The notes: generated from the letters alone by a model not told the origin. DNA of 23,596 nt from Rhizaria sp. SCN 62-66 (GCA_001724265.1 MEDY01000426.1:1-23596); one strand, 5' to 3'; counted from the first letter of the stretch, positions 11,930 to 20,536 are shown. Numbers and translations: made by a program.

Positions 11930-12019
11930 CTCAGACTCAGCCTCCGCTTCAGTCTCAGTCCCAGTTTCAGCCTCGGCCTCAGCATCAAACCCGGTCTCTG
12001 TCTCTGCGTCGGTCTCGGT
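11930..12019 (-). repeat. Imperfect hexanucleotide repeat encoding Glu-Thr/Glu-Ala dipeptides
   Basis: On the minus strand a degenerate six-base unit (GAG plus ACN or GCN) encodes alternating Glu-Thr and Glu-Ala. It is in frame with the methylesterase and sits between its first ATG (11911) and the in-frame TAG at 12020-12022. The codon-level periodicity suggests that it is, or recently was, translated. Confidence 0.75.
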
Positions 12020-13108
12020 CTAGGGCGCTGCGCTGCCGTCCAGCAACACGCCACCATCGGTCTCGGCGACATCCGCGTCACCGGAATTCGCGACCGCGCC
12101 AACCGCTGTGTACGTGTACTTGCGATTCACGTCGGTGCTGTCAAACGTGACAGACCGAGAGTTGGCCGCGGAAATACTCGCTGCAGAAACAGTGGCGGCA
12201 GTGTCGACGTCGCTCACACTGTGGCTGTGGTTAGTCTGTTGCTGTTGTTGTTGCTGGTGTTGTTTGTGGTCATCTGAATGCTGTTGCGACAGCGACGGCC
12301 CCCGTGGCATCTGCTGGAGCTGCTGCAGCTGCGGCATTGAAAGGTCCATCGGTAGCGCAGACAGCGAGTTAGAGTCAGCGCGGGCGCTTCTAGCGTCATT
12401 TGTGGGGGCAGCGCTGTCTGTTCTGGCTCTTGCAGAGGCAGTATTCGAAGCAGTGTGCGCAGAGTAGAAGACGCTTGTATCGCGCAACAGCGCGATTTGC
12501 GAGTCACCAGCATTGGCGCCTGCATTTGAAGACGAAGACGACGACGATGACGACGACGACGACGATGCCATGGACGACGAAGAGAGGGTCAAGAGCGCGC
12601 TGCTGTTCATCGCATCATCAGACCCCGCGCGGCCGCTTCTGGTGCTCTGCCCCGGCGTCTGCTGTGTCGTTGTCGTCGTTGTGGGCATCAGCACGCGCGC
12701 GCGCGCAGCGGGTGTGACCTGCGCGGCCGCGATATGCAGCGGCGTGAGCGCCTGTAAGTGGCTGTGGCTGCGGCCATGTGAGTGTGCGGAGCCCGACAGC
12801 TGCACGGTCTTGTGTAGCGAGCGCGTCGGCGTGCGCAGCGCCGTGGCGTCGACCAACGGCGCGGGGCGCGCGGTCAGGCGCGGGGACGGCGCCGCAACGG
12901 TCGAGTGCCGGCGCGCGGCGGCCGCACCGGGCTGGGGAGCTTGACACGCAGGCGTTGTCATCGTCGTTGTCGCATTAGGGCCGGAGGCGTGGGCAGCGTG
13001 TGTGTCGGATAATGAGTGTGTTGGCGGGCGGCGCGTCGGTGTGGACACTGCTGCAGTGTGCGATAGTAGGCCGGCGTCAATTGAGCCCGAACGGGACCCG
13101 TGCGACAT
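12020..13108 (-). CDS. Low-complexity ORF upstream of and in frame with the methylesterase
   Basis: This 362-codon ORF from an ATG at 13106-13108 ends at TAG (12020-12022). It is rich in Ser, Thr, Ala, His and Gln, with a poly-Ser run near 12536-12572 and a poly-Gln run near 12238-12265; I recognise no domain. Its frame is the same as the methylesterase ORF and the 36 codons between TAG and the next ATG are open. The simplest reading is an N-terminal extension of the methylesterase interrupted by one TAG (error, polymorphism, mutation or a missed intron). Alternatives are a separate gene or an upstream ORF in the leader. I found no phase-compatible GTRCG donor close before the TAG that would remove it. 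Confidence 0.4.
   Translation of the reverse strand: MSHGSRSGSIDAGLLSHTAAVSTPTRRPPTHSLSDTHAAHASGPNATTTMTTPACQAPQPGAAAARRHSTVAAPSPRLTARPAPLVDATALRTPTRSLHKTVQLSGSAHSHGRSHSHLQALTPLHIAAAQVTPAARARVLMPTTTTTTQQTPGQSTRSGRAGSDDAMNSSALLTLSSSSMASSSSSSSSSSSSSNAGANAGDSQIALLRDTSVFYSAHTASNTASARARTDSAAPTNDARSARADSNSLSALPMDLSMPQLQQLQQMPRGPSLSQQHSDDHKQHQQQQQQQTNHSHSVSDVDTAATVSAASISAANSRSVTFDSTDVNRKYTYTAVGAVANSGDADVAETDGGVLLDGSAAP
12536..12572 (-). repeat. Triplet repeat encoding poly-Ser
   Basis: GAC/GAT/GAA triplets on the plus strand read as TCG/TCA/TCT/TTC on the minus strand and encode a poly-Ser tract in the upstream ORF of the methylesterase. Confidence 0.8.
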
Positions 13109-13807
13109 CGCGATGGAGCTGCGGAGGCCCGAGAAAAAGCTTTCGAGGGAGATTCAAGCGGCAATTCAAAAATGTAGACAAAAGAACAGGAGCACCAAAC
13201 CTACAAAAAACGAAATAGTAAATCAAGTATTAAATGTGATTAGCACTAATTGTGTCTATAAAAATTGGTCTCGACGACTCAGTGCATGGATAAATACGTC
13301 AAAAGTTAAGCCATGTTGCTTGACCAGAGTGGTGACTGAAGCAAGTGGACTTGATGACTTTGTGGATATGTACGGTAAACCAGAAGCCAGGGCGTTTTAG
13401 TCTGTATTAGGGTATATATCGCATACGTGTGTGTATGACCCCGTAATATTTCCCTGTGGAATTGCGGGTATAACTCATCCGCGCTGGCACCACACCAAGC
13501 ATGACACGCATCGACAACTCGCCGATTCGCAGTTTGCATGGATGGCCCCCAGAAGGCCAAGAATGTGTTTGGTGACATTAACAGCTACGTAATTGGTGTC
13601 TATTGTGTGGGTGCCGCTGCTGCGCGATCATTGGTCTTGATAGAAGACAATGAGGTCGCCCACAGTGATTATCGCCACAAGCGCATCGTTCTCAATCGCG
13701 AGAAAAGGGATATAGAACTGAGACTAGCAGCACTTATAATGCCCATGCGACATGTTCAGGTTCTGCAGCGCGACTGCGGAATCGAATGTAACTGTGGGAA
13801 GCGATGA
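13002..13807 (+). CDS. Hypothetical protein, possible two-exon gene
   Basis: I do not recognise this gene. The ORF 13002-13400 (132 codons, TAG stop) and the ORF 13538-13807 (89 codons, TGA stop) lie in different frames. A GTAAAC donor at 13375 and a TTCGCAG acceptor at 13526-13532 would remove 158 AT-rich bases and join them in frame into about 215 residues (178 from the ATG at 13113-13115). The first part has a basic stretch (ELRRPEKKLSREIQ, then KCRQKNRSTKPTK); the second ends in a Cys-rich CGIECNCGKR. Base composition is clearly lower in GC than the neighbouring exons. The donor does not match the GTRCG pattern used elsewhere, so the join is inference. The 5' end overlaps the methylesterase upstream ORF on the other strand. 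It could be a lineage-specific gene, a decayed mobile element or chance ORFs. Confidence 0.28.
13106..13115. promoter_or_regulatory. Palindrome CATCGCGATG holding two divergent ATGs
   Basis: The ten bases are a perfect palindrome. Its left half is the minus-strand ATG of the ORF ending at 12020 and its right half is a plus-strand ATG in frame with the 13002-13400 ORF. If both starts were real the two transcripts would overlap at their 5' ends. The function is unknown. Confidence 0.35.
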
Positions 13808-14235
13808 ATTTTGCATTAGATCATGTTTCGTGTCTGACTCGCGAGCAGATTCGCAAGTGTGATCTTCAAGTTACGCATCACAGCGCGAACGATGAAAAAG
13901 CAAGTCCACCCCGGACTAACGTCATGTTTAAGTCCAGAGAACCGTGTATCTTAGTTTATTACTACATCACGAGCAAGATTAAAAACCCTTTTAGTCTCAG
14001 ACTGTGGGTTCCCCGTGCGTTCTTCCTAGACCACCAGCATGATCGTTATGTGCAGCTTGTAAAATGCTTATCAGTCACGTCAGGTTCATCTGAATTTCTT
14101 ATTTTTGCTGTTAACAAAGATACCGGTCTTTATTACAAAGCTATAGCTTTGACCTCACCATCTCAAATCTGTTCTCACATTTTCGACACATGTGAAGCGT
14201 GTAAAAGCCACATAGCCCTAAGCCTGCTCACTTGA
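13804..14235 (+). CDS. Hypothetical protein overlapping the previous ORF by ATGA
   Basis: A 143-codon ORF starts at ATG 13804 inside the stop of the preceding ORF (ATGA) and ends at TGA 14233-14235. I do not recognise it. It has hydrophobic stretches (ILVYYYIT, SLRLWVP, FLIFAVN) and Cys pairs near the C-terminus. Its frame is -1 relative to the previous ORF, so the two could be one protein broken by a frameshift, or joined by an unseen intron. AATAAA elements follow at 14401. Composition is near 45% GC by eye, unlike the GC-rich genes on either side. Confidence 0.25.
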   Translation: MNFALDHVSCLTREQIRKCDLQVTHHSANDEKASPPRTNVMFKSREPCILVYYYITSKIKNPFSLRLWVPRAFFLDHQHDRYVQLVKCLSVTSGSSEFLIFAVNKDTGLYYKAIALTSPSQICSHIFDTCEACKSHIALSLLT

Positions 14236-14355
14236 AGTCGTATTTTAAGATTGAAATTGTTAGTCTCGTTATTGTTTAGGCTCAACTCGAAACAAATCGC
14301 GATCAGGTGTGGAGCCGCCGTTAAGGCTTACGGGTAAGCTAGACTCAGTATATTC

Positions 14356-14361
14356 TTTATT
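14356..14361 (-). promoter_or_regulatory. Possible polyadenylation signal AATAAA for the S28-like gene
   Basis: TTTATT on the plus strand reads AATAAA on the minus strand, about 170 bp past the TAA of the S28-like gene. This is a plausible position, but AT-rich spacers contain the motif by chance. Confidence 0.35.
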
Positions 14362-14400
14362 CAGCAGCAAACCAACTTAGCATGCGTTGGTGTGTGATCA

Positions 14401-14410
14401 AATAAATAAA
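14401..14410 (+). promoter_or_regulatory. Overlapping AATAAA motifs, possible polyadenylation signal
   Basis: AATAAATAAA lies about 165 bp after the TGA of the ORF ending at 14235. If that ORF is expressed, its transcript converges with the S28-like gene here. The rest of 14236-14532 shows no gene. Confidence 0.3.
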
Positions 14411-14532
14411 CGATGCAAATGAATTATCCTTCAAGACAACAGACCAACCTCAATAAGTATAAAAACTGATGTGTGTGCAGTCAGATGGCAGTCAGATAGG
14501 GGCAAATAGACGGTCGAAGCGTGTGCATCAAG

Positions 14533-15930
14533 TTAGCACACGTCATACCCGGGGCAAATCTCAATGAGATTGCGCACGAAGTCAATCATCGCGCTGCGGA
14601 CAATACGCGCGTCCTCAGGGTCATTATCGCGCGCGACACGCAGCGTGTGCCCACGGTAGCCGCTGTAGTCCTTCACGACGCTGCGCTCGGGCACGGGAGA
14701 GCGCTCCTGCGAGGGCGCAAAGCCAGCGAGGTAGTCCTTGATCGCGCGCACGAAAAACACGTTTGTGCCACGGAAGTCCTGCTTGCCGTGATACTGCTGC
14801 GTGTTGGCCGCGGCGAGCTCAAAGGCGTGCGCGGCGGTGAAGTGGGAGCCGACGTAAAGCTGGCAGGGCGCGTTGAAGTACTCGACGCGCAGTGCGGGGG
14901 ACTTGGGCACGTAGATCGAGTCGTCGCCGGAGGAAGTGCCGAAGCTGGCCGTGTCGACGCAGGCGCGGAGCAGCTCCAGCCGCTCCGTCTTGGCGCCAGC
15001 GTCGGTGCTCCACGCGCCCAGCTTGACGTTGAGACAGCGCGCGGGGTCCTCGCGCAGACGCATGTGGGCCGCCATAAACTCGTCGAGTGCGCTGGCGTCG
15101 GGGGAAAAGGCCGCGCAAAGCGCGGGCTCGCCCGCGAAGGGCTGCAGCTCTGTCGTGCCGGGCGCGGACATGGCGCGGACGTACGGGTGCATGACCGAGT
15201 GCCAGAAGAAGCCCACGGCCTCGGCGCTGGAGACGTCGGGCTCGGCGCACAGGTTCAGCCCCTTGGTCACGCGCGTGATCCCGGCGGCGTCGGCGGAGGA
15301 GAGGATCGTGGCGAGGTGCTTCGACGCCGTGCTGATGCGATCGGCGCAGGCCGGGTGCGCCTCAGGCTCCTCACGGTCGTAGAAGGCGGAGGACTTGACG
15401 CGCTCGAGACGCGGCGTGTCAGCGACGGCGCCGATGACGGCGAAGTGGGAGCGCTGGAACTGCTGGCGGTACAGGGCCGCGATCGTGGCACCGTGGCCGG
15501 AGCCGACGAGGATGATGCGGCGCGTGTCCTTGAGGTAGGCCGAGTAGCTGAGCACGTGGTACAGGTCTGCGATCATGTTCGCCGTTGTGAAGGTCTCGCG
15601 CGCGGGGCCCGCAACGGGGGTAGAAAGAGAGTACATCCGCAGAGGAACCCAGTAGAAGGTAAACTTGTCCGTGTCGGCGCCATAGGTCTTGAAGAGCTCA
15701 GATTGCGACTCGGGTGAGCTGTTGTCCAGAGCGAAGTGCTCGTCGTTGATAAAGACAAAGGCGTAGTCAGTCCTCTTGGCCTGGGATGCAGTAAACGGAA
15801 GCTTGAAAGTGCCGAGCTGTGACGACTTGTTGAAGTGGTCGTAAGGCAAGTCCATCTCGAATTGCACGAGGGCCTGAGTGCACAAAGCGAGAGCGGCCAA
15901 GCCCACCAAGACACAAAGCTTCTGCAGCAT
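14533..15930 (-). CDS. Secreted peptidase-S28-like protein (Pro-X carboxypeptidase/DPP2 family), altered active site
   Basis: A single-exon gene of 465 residues. I chose the ATG at 15928-15930 because it places a classical signal peptide (MLQKLCVLVGLAALALC) at the N-terminus; an ATG at 15957 is possible. Family S28 enzymes cleave after proline in lysosomes or outside the cell. Support: LPYDHFN after the signal peptide (compare LDHFN), the WVPLRMY segment in the place of the family EHRYYG, then Ser144 in LVGSGHGATIAALYRQQF, matching the GGSYGG-LAAW-R element. Asp399 lies in VRAIKDY and His428 in YRGHTLR, followed by NDPEDARIVRSA, as in the family C-terminus. Spacings Ser-Asp 255 and Asp-His 29 are close to the family's roughly 251 and 25. 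The usual Gly at Ser-2 and Ser+2 are Val and His, so activity is doubtful. It is remote in sequence; the fold call is good, the function inferred. Confidence 0.82.
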   Translation of the reverse strand: MLQKLCVLVGLAALALCTQALVQFEMDLPYDHFNKSSQLGTFKLPFTASQAKRTDYAFVFINDEHFALDNSSPESQSELFKTYGADTDKFTFYWVPLRMYSLSTPVAGPARETFTTANMIADLYHVLSYSAYLKDTRRIILVGSGHGATIAALYRQQFQRSHFAVIGAVADTPRLERVKSSAFYDREEPEAHPACADRISTASKHLATILSSADAAGITRVTKGLNLCAEPDVSSAEAVGFFWHSVMHPYVRAMSAPGTTELQPFAGEPALCAAFSPDASALDEFMAAHMRLREDPARCLNVKLGAWSTDAGAKTERLELLRACVDTASFGTSSGDDSIYVPKSPALRVEYFNAPCQLYVGSHFTAAHAFELAAANTQQYHGKQDFRGTNVFFVRAIKDYLAGFAPSQERSPVPERSVVKDYSGYRGHTLRVARDNDPEDARIVRSAMIDFVRNLIEICPGYDVC

Positions 15931-17261
15931 CGGACTTTGATGTCTAGTACCACACATGGATGTGTAGATGACGTTGATAAGGTGAAGGTGAAGTAAATGA
16001 AATATAGTCCGGATGGACGTCGTGTTAACTTGATGAGACTTGAAGAGGACTGCGCAATTATAAGAGTGTCGAGTGTGCGCCACAGACAGCATTTAAAGGA
16101 CGAGTCTCACACCCGTATTGCCACAGTACATACAAACGTCTCGATGACTATAGCATCAAAGTGGTCTCAAGGCGATTGTGAACTAGTGTGCAAACTTTGT
16201 GAACACGTTTCCGCCTGACAAAAACGTCGAAAAGCCAGGCGTTCGCACAACGTCAACGATGCTGGGACTGAGCGCAACTAACTATCTGTGCCCGAGGACA
16301 AATTGAGAATAATTCCATATAAAATAATTGAATAGATATTAACAACCACAAGGTTGCAATACATAATGTTGCCATATCTTTATATAATTAATTTCCGTGT
16401 AAATATCGAGAATTAGAATCCATCCTTCGATCCCACCAACGCGTCGCTGGAGGACGTCGTTCATACTGGTCGAATAACCATGGTAAGTAAGAAAAACAAG
16501 TAGGTCAGGATACGACATGCGTATAGCATATCCAGAACGGGCGACATGTGCTGCAAATGAGGGACCCACGCAAGTTCGTCGGAGAATCGTTCGAGCACAT
16601 AGCGCTGCTGCATTAATAGCGCTGACAACAACAGCAATGTCAAGAGCACAATTGCACGCTTGCGTTAATACACACGCAATGACGTCAGTTACGACAATGT
16701 GACAAGCCGCAGGGACTGCGCCGGTAGCACAGCAGCACTGATAGAAGCGGTGTTCAACACTATGGTAGCAGTGCGTGGTTCCGAAAGCATGACGCTCAAG
16801 GTTCGCGTATCAAGTCGTGCTGAGCGTAATGATAAAAATTGCCGTCTGTCCGCGAAGCTGACTTGACAAGTCTCTCACATGCGAAATTACCACTCTTGAG
16901 TTCGAGTTCTTCTGTATGAGCACAAAAAACAAAAAAAAAAGCGAACAAACAAACGATTTAAATAATAAAATAATACTCGTGTTTACCGGATAAAAAAATA
17001 AAAGGAGAGCTTGAAAGCAGAACATTTCAAGATATAGAGAGAATCTATGTTGAAGATCGCATTTGACTGTTCTGACCTTCGGGCACCGTTTAGGATATAC
17101 GCAGCCACTCATTGTTCTACTCTACGATTGCCGTAAGTCACATTATGTATTTCCACCATCGATGCAGTTCTGATGGCCACCATTACCCAGTTCACGGGTG
17201 CCAATTTACCTCAACCCAAAATGAAGCTTATGATTCTGTACCATTGCTGTGCCGAGTCGAG
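15931..17261. other. Long AT-rich spacer with no convincing gene
   Basis: 1331 bp separate the S28-like start from the 3' end of the membrane protein gene, both on the minus strand. The part next to 15930 should hold the S28-like promoter and leader. An A-rich stretch lies at about 16920-17000. The only ORF with some protein character is minus 16461-16649, whose first ATG is at 16613: 50 codons with a hydrophobic C-terminal segment (ILTYLFFLLTMVI). It is too short to call. No tRNA or other RNA gene was seen. Confidence 0.6.
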
Positions 17262-20116
17262 TCACTTGACTGCCCGCCACACGGCTCTGGCGACGGCAAC
17301 GGCGCAGAGCAGCGGCAGCGCCTGCTGCACAGTGACGCCCGCGGTCAGCGCCGCCGCGCCGGGCACTCGGTCCCACAGCAGGTTGAACGGGATCGGCGAG
17401 CAGCAGAGGCTGAACCACAGCAGCGCGCCGCCCCACCGCATCAGCCTGGCCAGCACAGCGCGCACCGAGCGGGCCGCGCGCGCAAGCGACGGCTGGGACT
17501 GCGGGCGGGGCGACTGGGAGTCGGCGTGCTGTTGGGCCTGCTGTGCGTGCCCCTGCCGCCGCGGGCGCTGCTGCATGTCCACGTGCCCGCGGTGCGGCGA
17601 CTGACCCCGTGACTGCGGTGAAGAGCGAGTCCGTGACGGCAGTTGTGGGCCTCGACCCAGAGATGACGACGAGCTATTCGTCAGCGACTCCGGGATTACA
17701 TACACAGAGTGAGATCCAACGTCACCGCGTGAACGTGCGTTTGAAGACTGGTTTAACGACGAACCCTTTGCTTTCTTCGGAGGCTTGTTGTTGTTGCGGT
17801 CATTATACTCAAAGTCGCAGTCATCGCAACCGGGACCGCCACAAGTCGCACAGCTGGCGTGATCAAGATCGCTTGCCTGCTCACAGTCGCTCGCTCTGTC
17901 ATTCAGATCAAGCGCGTGGCCAGCGCCGCCCTCTTGTTTGTGGTGGGACCTTTTGATGTAGCGCTCATCATGGCTTGCACTGTCATGCTCGTCACCAGGA
18001 TCATCGTCAGAGTCGGAGAAGTCTTCCTCGTCGCAGTCCTTATCGTTCATGTCGCCGTGAGCAGACGCGCTGCCAATGTCACACCCGTGAGATGCGTCTA
18101 TTGGAGAGACTACAGGCACAGGCGCGTCACGAGTATTTCCGCCAAGAATAGCAGCTAGAGAGCAATGGCATTAAAACGCAATGTAAAAAAAGGACATGAC
18201 GTGAGTTTTGCAATGTGGGTATACAGGAAATACGACAAATCACAATGCAGCTCTGGAAAGTAGCAGACTTGACGTACTGACAATTGCTGCAGTCGCTGCA
18301 GCGCCGACCAGTGCGACTTGGCTTTGGTTCACAACCATGAGCGCCTCAAGCCCGTACAGCACAAGCCACACCGCAGGCACAGCCACTGCAATCGTGAGCG
18401 GCGCGGATTGCTTCGCCGTTTGTGCACCCACCAGTGACTGAGGGCCGCTTTGTTGCAACCGCGCCTGCGTCTGCGCCTGCATCTGCGCACGTTGCGACTG
18501 GTTCGTTGTGCTCGCCTTACCGCCACCGTAGCTCGCGTTCGCATCGCTATGCGCGCCGCGCCCACTACCGCTGCTGCGCCCACTACCGCTGCCGTTGCCG
18601 CTGCCGATGCCGCTGCCGCTGCCGCTGCCGCTGCCGCTGCTGACCGCCGCTGCTACCGCTGGCGGCAGCAGCGGCGCGGCACCGCGCAGCCCCTGCTTAA
18701 GCCCCAGCACCAGCGCCGCGAGCGTGAACGCGGTGTGCGTGGCCGCGGAGACGGATGAGAGGCCGGCGAGGAACGACGGCAACAGCGCCGGCGGCAGCGG
18801 CAGGCGCGGCAGCAGGGCGAGCAACAGCACCAGCGGCAGCCTATAAGTGCAAAAGCAAGATCACAAACATAAAACAAACGTAATATGATTAGCGAAAGCG
18901 AGTGAAACATTAACGGACACTAAATAAACTTAATCATCGTGTTTGTTCGCGTTTTTAAAGCGTATTAAAAGAGATGCAAGATTCGAGATGACATTGCTGT
19001 TCCGTGTCAAAGTACCGCAGGAAAAGCCACCGATCAGCCCGTCGCGTGTCGTGTGCGTACGCGACGCCGCCCACCGCGCCCAGCTCCAGCTCCAGCTCTT
19101 CCGCCTCTAGCCCTGCCTCTGGATCGTAGCCAGCGTCGCAGTGGCGCCGCATGTCACTGCGGTCCCAGTCCTTCTCGTGCTCACAGTCATACGTGGCGGC
19201 GGCAGTGTAGGCGCGCGCCGCCTCGGCGGTCGCGGTGACCACGGTCATCGCGGCGGAAGTCAGGCCGCCGCAGCCGAGCGCGCGCGTGACCGTGAGCGCC
19301 GCGATCGGGGTGGCGAACGCGCGCACGGCGCTGGCGCGGAGCAACGCGCGGCGCAAGCGGGTAACAGTAACTGTAAGCGCAGCCATCGCCGCGCTCGCTG
19401 CGTCAACGCTCGCAGCCGCATTGCTCTTGTTGCTTTTCTTCGAGTACGTGTCGTCGCCACGCACGTTTTTGTTGTCGTCAAATGTGGCGCGCTTTGTTGG
19501 TGTTTGAGGATGCACGTTGTCTGCGCTCTTGTTTTGAGATTTCTTCGTATAAAGGAATCCGCTCTTGCTAATGCCAGCAACGTCAGCTGTGGCTGCGTGC
19601 ACTCGCTGCTGCTGCGCGGAGTACTTGGACAAATCTGCCGGGGCACTTACATTCTCGCAAGACATACTCACATTCGCGATGCCGGGGAGCCGCGCGAGGG
19701 CGCGCGCAACTGCGAGAGACAGCGAGGCGCGGATAAAGAGCAGCGACGCGGTGACGAGCGCGAGCGAGAGGACGCATAGGCAGCACTGCGTCCAGAGCGG
19801 CGCCGACTGCGAACAAATGTTGCACAGAGCAAATCACAAAAAAACACACGATTAGGTGGACCTTTCAAACAAAAATAGAGGGTATTGAGCATTATATCTC
19901 AAAATTGCGTACGTTGATGTCGTTAATAAAGTAGAACGCGGCGATATTGGCGACGACCGACGCGAGTGCGAGTGAAGCTGGCGCGGGGCTCAGTCGCGAC
20001 AGCAAGCGGGGACACGCCAGCTGCCAGCGGCCCCAGCGGTCGGCGCCGCGCTCCGCTTCGTAAAGCAGCCGCACAGCGACGCTCAGGGGCGCGCGTGCGG
20101 CCGGAATAGAGGCCAT
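17262..20116 (-). CDS. Unrecognised multi-pass membrane protein, four exons
   Basis: I do not recognise the family. Exons are 20116-19913, 19806-19061 (or 19016), 18840-18278 and 18154-17262, giving about 801 or 816 residues; frames agree across all junctions. Hydrophobic segments: SLALASVVANIAAFYFI (exon 1), CVLSLALVTASLLFI (exon 2), three or four in exon 3 (LPLVLLLALLPRL, THTAFTLAALVLGL, TIAVAVPAVWLVLYGLEALMVV, VALVGAAATAAIV) and two in exon 4 (GGALLWFSLCC and QQALPLLCAVAVARAVW), so about eight. Between them lie low-complexity loops: a Gly-Ser repeat, a Gln-rich stretch, an acidic Asp/Glu/Ser region (DEEDFSDSDDD) and a Cys cluster (CATCGGPGCDDC). The start is the first ATG in the exon 1 frame; a T-rich CAG at 20176 leaves room for an upstream exon. 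The stop is TGA. It diverges from the AsnRS gene, 420 bp away. It could be a receptor or transporter; nothing in the sequence decides this. Confidence 0.65.
18155..18277 (-). other. Intron 3 of the membrane protein gene
   Basis: On the minus strand the donor is TCA|GTACGT and the acceptor TGCTCTCTAG|CTG; 123 bp, phase 1. Splicing gives ...AIV-T-AILGGN, and the downstream frame stays open to the TGA at 17262. Confidence 0.85.
18586..18642 (-). repeat. CCGCTG hexamer repeat encoding Gly-Ser
   Basis: A six-base unit (plus strand CCGCTG) with a few point changes encodes alternating Ser-Gly in exon 3 of the membrane protein, in a predicted loop between hydrophobic segments. Confidence 0.85.
18841..19060 (-). 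other. Intron 2 of the membrane protein gene (donor uncertain)
   Basis: The acceptor is GCACTTATAG|GCT (minus strand). Two donors fit the required phase 2: GTACGC at 19060, which matches the GTRCG pattern of the window, and GTACTT at 19015, which would add 15 residues ending RWLFLR. The extra 45 bases look exon-like in composition, so the choice is open. Confidence 0.6.
19807..19912 (-). other. Intron 1 of the membrane protein gene
   Basis: On the minus strand the donor is AAC|GTACGC and the acceptor ACATTTGTTCGCAG|TCG; 106 bp, phase 0. Splicing joins FINDIN to SAPLWTQCC, linking two hydrophobic segments. Confidence 0.85.
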
Positions 20117-20536
20117 GACCGAGTGCAGGGGTCGGACGGAGGGCGGAGGGGGATGATGGGGGTCTGTGTTCACGCCTGGGAAAAAAAAGTGAAGATATAC
20201 AAATAATAACAAGTTAAAGTCAGGGTTTAACAAATGATCATGTCACCTCTAAGTCATTTATACTCGAATTCATGATGAATTTCACACTGGCATTTAATTC
20301 ATTGTGATAATACTCCATTTGGCAAAGCGGAACGTCGTGCGATGGGGCGCGAAGAGTCGACCGATAGCTTGACTCAAAATAGTATGAACAAGTGTAGCCA
20401 GCCTTGGACGACATTTGGAGGGTTTTAATTAAAGAGAAATTGAGATATCATAACAAAGTATTCGTGCATAATATCGAATCTTTCTCTGACGGTCTCCACA
20501 CATTTGTTTTCTTTGTCCCATTTTCGGTCCACACAG
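20117..20536. promoter_or_regulatory. Divergent intergenic region shared by the membrane protein and AsnRS genes
   Basis: This 420-bp AT-rich stretch lies between two divergent ATGs, so both promoters are expected here. I see no clear TATA box. A T-rich tract followed by CAG on the minus strand at 20174-20184 could be an acceptor for a non-coding or short upstream exon of the membrane protein gene. Confidence 0.4.

Noticed and set aside
12020-12928. Long intron from a GTGCGG donor at 12928 (minus strand) to an AG after the TAG, which would remove the in-frame stop
   Set aside because: It would be over 900 bp and GC-rich, unlike the other short AT-rich introns, and would remove repeat-coding sequence with clear codon periodicity.
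14521-15717. 398-codon plus-strand ORF opposite the S28-like gene
   Set aside because: The sense product has a signal peptide, a family-like catalytic layout and ordered composition; the plus-strand product is an Arg/Gly/Val-rich shadow.
16461-16649. Short minus-strand ORF with a hydrophobic C-terminus
   Set aside because: The first ATG leaves only 50 codons and no splice partner or homologue is recognisable; kept as a note on the spacer.
16785-16815. GGTTCG reminiscent of a tRNA B box
   Set aside because: The rest of the B box does not match and no cloverleaf arms or A box lie upstream.
18586-18642. Regular repeat considered as a CRISPR or satellite array
   Set aside because: It is a six-base in-frame Gly-Ser microsatellite without spacers, in a eukaryotic exon.
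20230-20275. Upstream ATG exon for the membrane protein gene (minus strand, ATGAATTCG)
   Set aside because: With the GTGACA donor the phase does not match the next exon and a stop follows at once.
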